From assembly GCA_964484185.1 (NCBI GenBank), contig CAZAEQ010000010.1, forward strand, positions 1-64,000: a stretch of 64,000 nucleotides of DNA. The letters run 5' to 3'. The stretch's first letter is position 1. Each line of letters opens with the position of its first letter. Positions 26,032-34,225 of the stretch are shown piece by piece. Source of the DNA: F1-120-MAGs238 sp964484185 (GTDB lineage: Bacteria > Planctomycetota > Phycisphaerae > Phycisphaerales > UBA1924). A program made the position numbers and the translations under genes. The notes under the pieces were generated by a model. The model was not told the origin of the DNA, searched no databases, and saw only the letters and a program-made list of their open reading frames with translations.

Positions 26032-27084
26032 ATGAACCGCGTCCGAATCAGTGCGTTTTCGTTAGCGTGTGCGGCGTGTGTTGCCATGTCGGTCTTCGCT
26101 GCCCCAGAAACCAAGCCTGCTGCCGCGCCAAAGGGCTCAGTAAAGAGTGTGAAGCTCAATGCATCTGAAACTGGGCTCTTGCGTGAGAAGGCGATCACTG
26201 TTGCAGAAAAGCTCGCTGCGAGCCAGAGCGCGGAAATTCGGGCCAACGCGATGGAAGCGTGTGGAAATGTCTCCGATCGACTTAAGGCCACAATTGCCAA
26301 GGGGCTTGCTGACAAGAATCAAGGTGTTCGCACCGTTGCCGCGATGACAATTGGTAAGCGAAAGATGAAAGCCCTGGCCGCGGATGTCGAGCCACTGGTA
26401 AAGGATGAGAGCGGCTTTGTGCGTGCTGCGGCCATATACGCACTGGTTGCCAATGGCCAGGCGGTTGATCAGACTCCGCTGGCAACGCTGCTGTTACGCG
26501 ATCCTTCGCCGCGTGTTCGCTCGCATGTGGCGTACATCATGGGCGAGATCGGCAACAAGTCTGGGCTTGGCTTGATTCGTCACGCTTCCCGCGAAAAGAT
26601 TGAACTCGCAACCGAAGCTGAAAATAAAGCATTTCAGTTACAACTCTCTGAAGCGATGGTGAAGCTGGGCGATGGCGTACAGGTTGACAGCATTCGTGCT
26701 GCTTTGTATGGTGGGCCCGAAGAGCTGGAAACAACCGCGCTCGCGGCACAGATCCTCGGCCAGCTCGGTGATCGCGGGGCGATCGCACACCTGACGAATC
26801 TGGCGATGTATAAGGACAAGGCCGGTAACAGGATTCCAGCGGATGTCGAAATGTGTATTGCTACGGCGTTGTGCCGCCTTGGCGAGACAGATGCAGCCCG
26901 ACTGGGGCTTGACCACCTGACTGATACAAATGTGACTTTCCGCAAGCAGGCGGCGGCCGTGCTGGGATCAAGCGGCGAAACGGAGCACTTGGCGGCGTTG
27001 CAGATTCTGCTGGACGACCCTGAGGAAACAGTGCAGATCGCCGCGGCAGATGCGATTTTGAAGATCATTGAGAAACGGCGCTGA
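26032..27084 (+). CDS. Secreted HEAT-repeat protein
   Basis: This 350-residue protein begins with a signal peptide (ISAFSLACAACVAMSVFAA) after an ATG with GGAG upstream. The rest is a helical solenoid of HEAT/PBS-lyase-type repeats, each about 30 residues, for example ADKNQGVRTVAAMTIGKR, LLRDPSPRVRSHVAYIMGEI and LLDDPEETVQIAAADAILKI. Such repeats bind other proteins; no enzyme motif is present. It probably acts in the periplasm. It lies about 115 bases before the S41 protease gene on the same strand, so a functional link is possible. Confidence 0.82.
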   Translation: MNRVRISAFSLACAACVAMSVFAAPETKPAAAPKGSVKSVKLNASETGLLREKAITVAEKLAASQSAEIRANAMEACGNVSDRLKATIAKGLADKNQGVRTVAAMTIGKRKMKALAADVEPLVKDESGFVRAAAIYALVANGQAVDQTPLATLLLRDPSPRVRSHVAYIMGEIGNKSGLGLIRHASREKIELATEAENKAFQLQLSEAMVKLGDGVQVDSIRAALYGGPEELETTALAAQILGQLGDRGAIAHLTNLAMYKDKAGNRIPADVEMCIATALCRLGETDAARLGLDHLTDTNVTFRKQAAAVLGSSGETEHLAALQILLDDPEETVQIAAADAILKIIEKRR

Positions 27085-27199
27085 CCCATCAGTAGTCGAC
27101 GAACGCGCAAAGGAAAATCAGCGGCTGCTTTAGCGAGCGCACGGGCATGCGACTACTCTATTGGACGCGGAGAAGGGCCACATACAAGGGAGTTCCAAG

Positions 27200-28846
27200 G
27201 TGTTTTCACGTTCACGCCTGTGGTTTGATATTGCGTTACTCACTATTCTTGCTGGCGCGGTTTTCGGCTCAGCGATCGCATTGACGCGAAAGAACGACTA
27301 TCGATTTTTCGATCCGATTTTGGATACGCGCATGCTTCTGTCGAAGCACTTCCGTGAGACGCCCGATGACAAGAAGATGCAGGATGGCGCGATTCGAGGG
27401 ATGATCGAGGCGCTCGATGATCCATACACGGTGTATGTCCCTGAAGCAAGCAAGCGTGGATTCGAGAAAGACCTGACTGGTCGGTACGTTGGGATCGGCG
27501 CATCGGTCAATATCGTTGATGGCTGGTTGACAATTGTTTCGCCACTGGAAGATTCGCCGGCGTACAAGTCGGGGATCATGCCCGATGATCGTGTGACCGA
27601 AATCAACGGAACATCGACTCAGGGGAAATCGGTTGATGATTGCATTGCACTTTTGCTCGGTGAGCCCAACACGGTTGTAAAACTGACGATTGAACGCAAG
27701 GGTGAGAAGATATCAATGGATATCACACGCGATCACATCAGGAGCCGCTCACTGAAGGGGTTCCACCGTGATCCTGCGAACCCAGAAGCATGGCAGTATC
27801 TCATCGATCCGGTCAGCAAAATCGCGTATATGAGGCTGAATCAGTTCACGCCGGATTGTGGCCAGGAAGTTGCGATGGCGCTCGCAAGCGTTGGCGCGGA
27901 CAAAGGCGACCTGAAGGGGCTTGTACTCGATCTACGCTACAACCCGGGTGGATTGCTTGATGAGGCGATCGAAATTGCAGACATGTTCCTGAAGGAAGGA
28001 ACAATCGTGTCGACCAAGGCGAGAGGCCAGAAAGACCAGGCGGCCACTGCCCGTGCTGCAGGCACACTTCCGGATTTCCCAATCGCAGTATTGCTCAACG
28101 GTTCATCGGCCTCGGCGAGTGAAGTCTTGTCAGGTGCCCTGGTTGAGAACAATCGATCGATCGTGGTTGGCTCCCGGAGCTTTGGCAAGGGATCAGTGCA
28201 AAGCGTCTTCCCGGTTGAACATGGCGGCGGCGAAGTGAAAATCACCCAGGGCGGGTATTACCTCCCCAGCGGCAGAAGCATTCATCGAAAGGACGACTCG
28301 GCAGTGTGGGGAGTTGATCCTTCGAAGGGCTTCTACGTACCAATCACCGAAGATGAAGAGCTCGAGATGCTCAAGGCTCGGCGAGACCTCGACATTATCC
28401 GCAAGAATGGCGGCGACGTATCCACAGGAAACTGGGCAGACACCGAGTGGGTCTTGAATGCGATGAAAGACAAGCAGTTGACTGCCGCGGTGAAAGCTGT
28501 GCAGATAAAATTGCAGACCGGTGAGTGGAAGCCAACCGGGATCGAAGATACCGAAACCGCCGTCGCCAGCGGCGAACTGAGCAAAGCACGTCAGTTTGAG
28601 GAACGATTGACCAAGGAACTTATTCGTGCGCAGCGGCGAGTTGAAGTGCTCGAAGCGGGTCGTAGCGAGGCAAACAAGCCCAAAGACCTCTGGGCGGATG
28701 CAACAACGGTCAAGGGTGGAAAGATCCAGATCTTTGACAAAGATGGCAAGCTGGTTTCAACTCTTGATATTACAGGTAACGATGTTGAACGTTGGTTGCT
28801 TGAAGCGGACGTGAAGCCGCAAGGTACGGCAGAAGACAAGAAATGA
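27200..28846 (+). CDS. ctp: S41-family C-terminal processing peptidase
   Basis: This 548-residue protease has a signal anchor (FDIALLTILAGAVFGSAIAL), a PDZ domain (GRYVGIGASVNIVDGWLTIV to DDRVTEINGTS) and the S41 core. The core carries LDLRYNPGGLLDEAI, the Ser in LNGSSASASEVLSGAL and the Lys in GSRSFGKGSVQSV, giving the Ser/Lys dyad. A C-terminal helical extension of about 150 residues precedes the end. It should trim C-termini of envelope proteins. The GTG at 27200 follows AAGGGAG by 7 bases and gives a normal N-terminus; an earlier TTG has no site. A Rid gene follows after 16 bases. Confidence 0.93.
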   Translation: MFSRSRLWFDIALLTILAGAVFGSAIALTRKNDYRFFDPILDTRMLLSKHFRETPDDKKMQDGAIRGMIEALDDPYTVYVPEASKRGFEKDLTGRYVGIGASVNIVDGWLTIVSPLEDSPAYKSGIMPDDRVTEINGTSTQGKSVDDCIALLLGEPNTVVKLTIERKGEKISMDITRDHIRSRSLKGFHRDPANPEAWQYLIDPVSKIAYMRLNQFTPDCGQEVAMALASVGADKGDLKGLVLDLRYNPGGLLDEAIEIADMFLKEGTIVSTKARGQKDQAATARAAGTLPDFPIAVLLNGSSASASEVLSGALVENNRSIVVGSRSFGKGSVQSVFPVEHGGGEVKITQGGYYLPSGRSIHRKDDSAVWGVDPSKGFYVPITEDEELEMLKARRDLDIIRKNGGDVSTGNWADTEWVLNAMKDKQLTAAVKAVQIKLQTGEWKPTGIEDTETAVASGELSKARQFEERLTKELIRAQRRVEVLEAGRSEANKPKDLWADATTVKGGKIQIFDKDGKLVSTLDITGNDVERWLLEADVKPQGTAEDKK

Positions 28847-28862
28847 TCAAGGAGTTTGAGCT

Positions 28863-29348
28863 TTGAGCCCGGAAGAAAAACTCGCCCAACTTGGAATAAC
28901 ACTCCCAACGCCTCCCAAGCCAGTTGCCGCGTACATTCCTTTTGTACGCACAGGCAATCTCGTGTTCATTGCGGGCCAGATACCCATGCGTAACGGAACG
29001 GTCCAATATCGGGGAACGTTGCACTTCAACGGCACTCGTGAGATTCCGGACAACGTGACGACAGGGGAGGCGAAAGAGGCCGCGAAACTATGCATTTTGA
29101 ACGCCATGGCGGTGCTGAGAGAGGCGACAGGATCGTTGAATAAAGTCCGTCGATGCGTTCGCCTGGGCGTCTTTGTTGCGTGCGATTCAAAGTTTACAGA
29201 CCACCCCGCAATCGCGAACGGTGCGAGCGAGTTTGTCGTCGAAGTGTTTGGTGATGCAGGAAGACACGCGCGGGCGGCAGTGGGGTCCAGCAGCTTACCT
29301 CTTGGCGCATGCGTTGAAGTTGAGAGCCTCTGGGAGGTCGAAGATTAA
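28863..29348 (+). CDS. Rid (YjgF/YER057c/UK114) family protein
   Basis: This 161-residue protein belongs to the variant Rid subgroup that starts with S-P-E-E-K-L-A-x-L-G-I-T-L-P. It carries VRTGNLVFIAGQIP, an insert with the repeated G-T-x-x-x-N-G-T pattern, CILNAMAVLREATG, and the end ARAAVGSSSLPLGACVEVES. Rid proteins hydrolyse reactive enamine/imine intermediates; for this subgroup the substrate is not settled. The Arg of the RidA active site appears kept in the ARAAVG segment. The TTG start follows AAGGAG. It is co-transcribed with the S41 protease. Confidence 0.9.
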   Translation: MSPEEKLAQLGITLPTPPKPVAAYIPFVRTGNLVFIAGQIPMRNGTVQYRGTLHFNGTREIPDNVTTGEAKEAAKLCILNAMAVLREATGSLNKVRRCVRLGVFVACDSKFTDHPAIANGASEFVVEVFGDAGRHARAAVGSSSLPLGACVEVESLWEVED

Positions 29349-29378
29349 CGACCTGGCCAGTGCGTGGACAGAGCGTGA

Positions 29379-30923
29379 TTAGTTCAGTTCCATCGAAATC
29401 CAAGGATGGTCGTCCGATGCCCGCAGAACCAGGTGTACTCGAACGTTGGTATCAAGTAACCGTCGCGCTTCGCGCGGTTTAGTCGTAATGATGTGAAGAA
29501 TCGGTGTGTGAAGTGTGTCGTCAAGCCGAATGGCTGCGTGGGTCGACATCAACAGCTTGGCGTGCGAGGTGGCCCAGGCCGCCGCGACCAGCAGATCTTC
29601 AACGGCACGTGACTGAGTTGACGGATGTCCAGAATTCAATTCGCCATCCACATGTGCGATCAGGTGAAGTCGCCCATCTTGGGCGATACCGAACTCAACG
29701 CCGCCCGCTGACGGACAACTGATACCAATTGCTTCAATATCGTCGATCAGTGAAACCAGAGTTTCAGGCCGCGAAATTGCTGCATGTTCACGAGGTTCGT
29801 TCTCGACAACGTGCGATTGTTCGTGGGTAAGGTGCAGTGCAGGATCGTTCTCATTCTCATCAACATCTTGAGCCGCTTCCCGCCTGTGCAGTTCACGCAG
29901 CGCTGACATTTCCTGCCTCACAGTGTGTTCTCTCGTACCCGAGGCGTCTACCGGAGCCGGTGTGGGGCTGGGGGCGGAGGGGGGAAACGGTTCTGTGAGT
30001 TTGGGCTTTGGGAGCAGCGCGATCGTTTCTACAACCTCGCGCAGATGCGGCAATTCTGAACTTGAACGAAAGAGTGTCGACGCGGTACCAGCGCCGATTT
30101 TCGCGGCAGCCAGAGCCCCTGTCACCCGGCGGCCAAGAAAATTATCGCCAGCGCGAGTGACGCGGTCAATCGCGTGTGCCGCTTTTTCCGGCCCTGCGCC
30201 AAGCACTGCAATGTGAATTTCTGTCTCTGATTCGGGAGCGGTCGTCTGAGCTATTCCTTTGAGGGCTCTATAGCATGCAACAAGAGCTGCTTCATCGGCG
30301 CCAGTCAAGATAGTGATCCGATTCACATGCTCAAGCTGCCACAGGTCGGGCTCGTTGACTTCGTCGGTCTGGATAATCCAATACCTCGCACCCATTCCTG
30401 CAGCCAGAGTGATTGCGTCAGAAATTGATTCAGACAGAGACATGGAGATCGATGGAGTGCCGGAAGGGAAGATGCATTCCACGCTCGCATTGCCCTGGCG
30501 TACGCGCAGAAGTATGACAGCGCTGCGGATTTCTTCGGCACGCGAGCGAGCGTACTGCGTGACCCATGCCGCGGCAAATGTCGGCAAATGTCCTTGCACG
30601 ATCGCTTCTATTGTGGGGGAAGTCTGTACCGCTTTAGCAGGGGCAATCGTTTCAAACGGAGGCAATTGGTCTGCCACCGCGTCAAAAGCGTCCATATCTT
30701 CCGCGCGGCCGACCACTTTCCAGGCGGCATGGGGTTCTGCAAGGGGCTTTGCTTTCGGCATGCTGGCCGGCACCGCCGACCCTTCACCTAGAAACAACTC
30801 TGTCACAGCATCACTTTCCGGATCGTTGAGATTCAAGTCGATTGAAATGGGCGGACGGGAACCGACCGGTCTCAGGTTGCCGGAATTGAAAGGTCCCCTT
30901 CCCTGATCGTTCTGATTTGACAT
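29379..30923 (-). CDS. Unrecognised 514-residue protein, MinD-like fold without a P-loop
   Basis: I do not recognise a named family. The middle third reads like a MinD/FlhG-type protein: GHLPTFAAAWVTQYARSRAE, then VNRITILTGADEAALVACYRAL (where MinD has the T-x-x-E-A-x-x-D-A-Y strand-helix), then IHIAVLGAGPEKAAHAIDRV and the ending D-N-F-L-G seen in such proteins. No K-G-G-x-G-K-T/S Walker A is present. The N-terminus is a Pro-rich tail; a second acidic linker near residues 320-400 leads to a C-terminal alpha/beta domain with D-D-L/I-E-A-I-G-I. It starts 18 bases after the ParA-CBM48 stop, so it is very likely the co-expressed partner. The MinD relation is inference. Confidence 0.6.
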   Translation of the reverse strand: MSNQNDQGRGPFNSGNLRPVGSRPPISIDLNLNDPESDAVTELFLGEGSAVPASMPKAKPLAEPHAAWKVVGRAEDMDAFDAVADQLPPFETIAPAKAVQTSPTIEAIVQGHLPTFAAAWVTQYARSRAEEIRSAVILLRVRQGNASVECIFPSGTPSISMSLSESISDAITLAAGMGARYWIIQTDEVNEPDLWQLEHVNRITILTGADEAALVACYRALKGIAQTTAPESETEIHIAVLGAGPEKAAHAIDRVTRAGDNFLGRRVTGALAAAKIGAGTASTLFRSSSELPHLREVVETIALLPKPKLTEPFPPSAPSPTPAPVDASGTREHTVRQEMSALRELHRREAAQDVDENENDPALHLTHEQSHVVENEPREHAAISRPETLVSLIDDIEAIGISCPSAGGVEFGIAQDGRLHLIAHVDGELNSGHPSTQSRAVEDLLVAAAWATSHAKLLMSTHAAIRLDDTLHTPILHIITTKPREARRLLDTNVRVHLVLRASDDHPWISMELN

Positions 30924-30941
30924 GAGGGCTCCGCCTTCTGA

Positions 30942-32399
30942 TTACGGGACTTCGATCACACTATTCTGTTCGCCAAATGGATTTGTCTGTCTGTTTCGAT
31001 TGTGTGCGTCAGCCATCCATGCCCCATCTACGACGAGACGGTATTGGTGCTTCCCAGGTGGGAGTTTAAGCGTCAGTTCGTACACTCCAAGAGTGTGATT
31101 GAGTTTCATGATGGCATTGGTTGCTGACCAGGAATTAAAGTCGCCTGCGATGGAGATCCTCTCTCCCATCGACGCCGGCTGGACAAAAAGTACACCCTGC
31201 CGGGTCGAGCGGACACCAAGCAACGAGACATGAGACTCGCTCATCGTCGGCCTCTGCGGCTCAAGAATCGTCAATGTCTGAAATCCTGCCAGGCGTGGCG
31301 ATGGTTCCAGCGTCTCGGTCGGTCGGCTGAGTTGCGTTTCTGTCTGTTTTCTTGCATCGGTTTCGGCGATCGCTACGCCACGATTGCTGCTTGCCTTAGC
31401 AGAGAGCGATCGGGCACGCTGCGCAAGTTCTTCTGCTCGATTCAAAAGCACTTCTGGCTGTTGAATTGAGGCGATGAGTTCCTGCCGAATCGAAGCCGCT
31501 TGTCGCAAGCCGTCTGTGATTTCGACCACCGGTTGCTCAACGAGTTCCGGCTCAACTGCAATAGGAGGTGTTGTATATAGATCCGCATCTTCAATCGGAC
31601 CATCATCTTCAATTGCCCCTGGCGTGAGCACCTGTTCAAGCAACCAGTTTGCGGCCGCGGTGTAATCGGCCGCGCCGATTGAGTTGGCATCAAAATCAAC
31701 GATTGGTTGTCCGAATCCTGCCGCTTCTCGCAGTCGCGGATCTCTGCGAATGATGGTCGGCATGACACGCTGGCCAAAGCGGCGTTTAAGTTCCTCGAGA
31801 AGATCACCGGCGATCGCACTGCTCTCATCGTGAATCGTGGGCAGAATCCACACAGGCAGAGGAGCGCCCATTCGTTTGGATACCGAGCGAACGGTATTCA
31901 CCTGGCGAGTCGCGCCTTGCAGTGAAAAGAACCCGGTTTCAACCGGGACCAGCACCATGTTGGCCGCAGCGAGCGCATTGAACGTGAGCAGACCGATCGA
32001 TGGCGAGCAATCGATGCAGACAACGTCGTATTGATTCTTAAGTTTGCCCAACACCATTGCAAGACGCTGTTCTCTGTCCGGCTTGTCAGCAAGTCCGCCT
32101 GCACGCGCCTCGAGTCCGGCAAGTCGCATGCGGCTTGGCGCGAGATCCAGGTTGCGGGCGGCTGGCCAGACTATGCGTGAGAAATCAAAACGTCTGGAAT
32201 CACCATGTAGCAGCGCATCGCCAATGTCATAATCAAGTCGACCTTCAGGAATTCCGAGCCCCACCGCGCAGTGTGATTGCGGGTCCATATCAACCAGAAG
32301 TGTTCGCAAACCCCGTCGCGCGAATATCGCCGACAGATTTATCGCGGAAGTGGTCTTTCCACATCCGCCTTTCTGGTTGATGATCGAAATAATGCGCAT
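30942..32399 (-). CDS. ParA-family ATPase with C-terminal CBM48/AMPK-beta glycogen-binding domain
   Basis: This 485-residue protein has two parts. Residues 1-250 are a ParA/Soj ATPase: deviant Walker A IINQKGGCGKTT at 6-17, Walker A' LVDMDPQSH, Walker B VVCIDCSPS, and the VPVETGFFSLQG segment. After a Gln/Glu-rich linker with helical stretches (about 255-390), the last 90 residues (30945-31235) match the AMPK-beta/CBM48 glycogen-binding domain: RISIAGDFNSWS, then ELTLKLPPGKHQYRLVVDG, W-M-A-D-A and TNPFGEQNSVIEV. The ATG at 32399 follows GAGGGG; a longer frame upstream overlaps the TPR gene and is rejected. ParA proteins move cargo over the nucleoid or membrane; a carbohydrate-linked cargo is inference. 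Confidence 0.88.
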   Translation of the reverse strand: MRIISIINQKGGCGKTTSAINLSAIFARRGLRTLLVDMDPQSHCAVGLGIPEGRLDYDIGDALLHGDSRRFDFSRIVWPAARNLDLAPSRMRLAGLEARAGGLADKPDREQRLAMVLGKLKNQYDVVCIDCSPSIGLLTFNALAAANMVLVPVETGFFSLQGATRQVNTVRSVSKRMGAPLPVWILPTIHDESSAIAGDLLEELKRRFGQRVMPTIIRRDPRLREAAGFGQPIVDFDANSIGAADYTAAANWLLEQVLTPGAIEDDGPIEDADLYTTPPIAVEPELVEQPVVEITDGLRQAASIRQELIASIQQPEVLLNRAEELAQRARSLSAKASSNRGVAIAETDARKQTETQLSRPTETLEPSPRLAGFQTLTILEPQRPTMSESHVSLLGVRSTRQGVLFVQPASMGERISIAGDFNSWSATNAIMKLNHTLGVYELTLKLPPGKHQYRLVVDGAWMADAHNRNRQTNPFGEQNSVIEVP

Positions 32400-32556
32400 G
32401 AGAATCCCCTCACCCATGGCTTCCGCCGCGATCGCGACAGAAGGCGTCCATGCCGAAGTCCTCTTATCGGATGAAGGGGCCTGTTGGGGACACAATCTCT
32501 TGAATTCAAATAGCCCAAACCCCCAAGGCGTGGTAGGCATGATGAGGGTGAGGCAA

Positions 32557-34038
32557 TTATCCGCCTCTAATCGATCCAATGAGCTTCTTTACCACATCGC
32601 GCCGGCTACGGACATCCTTGAAGCTGAACTGTTTAATGGTGATTGCGCTCGCGACTTTTTCGGCTTCTTCCGCCGCCGCAAGATCACGATCGGTTTCTGC
32701 TCGATGCTGTAAAGCACAGAGCAATAAGTACTTAAGTTCAATTTCGGTCTCTGGCGTCAAGTCGCGGAGGTCTGCTGCCTGCCTGAACATCTCAATCGCC
32801 TCAGGCACATAGTCGAGCTTGAGGAACGCCTGGCCGAGCATGCTGAGCGACCCAACCCTGAATTTCGGATCGGACTGTGTTTGCTGCAAAAACTCAATGC
32901 ACTCGCCAAAATGGCCACTTTCGAAGTAGCGTCGACCAAGCTCATATTTAATGCTTGTGTCTGTCGGGTAGGCATCCAGGCGAATTTTGTATTCCGCTAT
33001 CTCCAGGTTCGACAGGTCCTCATTTGCGCTCTGAACGATCGACTGGACCATGGAATCGCCCGGTGCCGCTTCGAGCATCTCTTTAGCTTCCGCCACCTTT
33101 CGTCGTCCTTGCTTAATCCTGATGTCGCCTGCAAGTTGACGCAGATTAAACTGCTGGGACGTCATGTACGCTGACATCAACAGTTCATATGCAGCGTTTT
33201 CGTCCATGGGGGTGCCACGGTCGAGAAGCAGACGAACGTATTTCTGCAACGCCGCCATATCGCTTGGACGTGATTCGTGATCGGCCTTGGAAACAGCAAT
33301 GAGTCGATCGAGCGTGTCGCCCGTCTTGGAGAGTTTGTCTGATTCTTCCAGCAAACGCTGCTTATCCGCATCGCGAACGTTCGCTCGGAAGCCGCCCGCT
33401 TCGCCAGTCTGTGCATATCCGCCCTTGCTCATCGCGGATTGTGCTGACAGATTTCGAATCTTGACGGCAAGTTCCGCATCGGCCGGATTGAGTTTCAGTG
33501 CTTCTTCGGCGACCCGAATCGAAACATCAAATGATCCAACAGCCGCGAAGCACTCCGACAACTTCAGGAAGAGATCTTTTCGTGGCTTCTTGTCCTGGAG
33601 ATTGAGCCCGAATGCCCGTTCTGCAATCCAACGGGTTGGCTCAATGAAACCGAGCTTTGCCGACAACTCCGCCGCCCGAACGGCATATCCAGGATCCTTG
33701 TGCCGAAGCATCCACTCAATCAATGCATTGAGGTACTTATCAATTTCGGCTTTGCCTTCGATGGCAGCGAGTGTGTCTTTACTGAGGCCCTTCTTGCTGC
33801 CAGACTCATTGAGAAATCCACCCATTGACTGGGCGAGGCCGGTGATCGCTGCCATATTTGTCGGTTCGAATCTCAGCCCTCGCAGCCAGAGCTGGACGGC
33901 GTATTCGTGGTTGCCCGCTTCCTGCATATCGCGAGCGCGGTCAAAGAAAACTACTGCCTTCTCGGGCTGTGGCGACCACGCTGGCTCGGGAGTTCCACCG
34001 TTATCACCCTCCGACTTCTTCCAAGGAAAAATGGCCAA
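32557..34038 (-). CDS. TPR-repeat protein
   Basis: This 493-residue protein is built of helical pairs of the TPR type. Clear units include AVVFFDRARDMQEAGNHEYA, IRVAEEALKLNPADAELAVK and FGECIEFLQQTQSDPKFRVG followed by LGQAFLKLDYVPEAIEMFRQ. There is no signal peptide, so it is likely a cytoplasmic scaffold. The TTG at 34038 follows AGGAAGGA by 7 bases; the open frame upstream is not supported. Its stop lies 157 bases before the ParA-CBM48 start on the same strand, and it may be part of that unit. Function is unknown. Confidence 0.8.
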   Translation of the reverse strand: MAIFPWKKSEGDNGGTPEPAWSPQPEKAVVFFDRARDMQEAGNHEYAVQLWLRGLRFEPTNMAAITGLAQSMGGFLNESGSKKGLSKDTLAAIEGKAEIDKYLNALIEWMLRHKDPGYAVRAAELSAKLGFIEPTRWIAERAFGLNLQDKKPRKDLFLKLSECFAAVGSFDVSIRVAEEALKLNPADAELAVKIRNLSAQSAMSKGGYAQTGEAGGFRANVRDADKQRLLEESDKLSKTGDTLDRLIAVSKADHESRPSDMAALQKYVRLLLDRGTPMDENAAYELLMSAYMTSQQFNLRQLAGDIRIKQGRRKVAEAKEMLEAAPGDSMVQSIVQSANEDLSNLEIAEYKIRLDAYPTDTSIKYELGRRYFESGHFGECIEFLQQTQSDPKFRVGSLSMLGQAFLKLDYVPEAIEMFRQAADLRDLTPETEIELKYLLLCALQHRAETDRDLAAAEEAEKVASAITIKQFSFKDVRSRRDVVKKLIGSIRGG

Positions 34039-34225
34039 TCGAGCGTTCCTTCCTGAGCCAATGCTACAAGCGTTCGCGCCGACGGCCGGCGCGGACATGC
34101 CGCCCATTGTACGGGTCTGGATCGCCTTGGTTGTGATTTTCTTTCGCGAACTCCCGTCAGGGATGTGGTGGGGGCATCGGCCCTTCGTTCAGGACAGCAT
34201 AAGAGTCACACATCCAATCCACGAC

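Noticed and set aside
32400..32579. N-terminal extension of the ParA-CBM48 protein
   Set aside because: It would overlap the end of the TPR gene. The ATG at 32399 has GAGGGG and gives the normal ParA start directly before the Walker A.
33860..33880. tRNA-like TTCGAATC string
   Set aside because: It is inside the TPR coding region and no cloverleaf arms can be formed around it.
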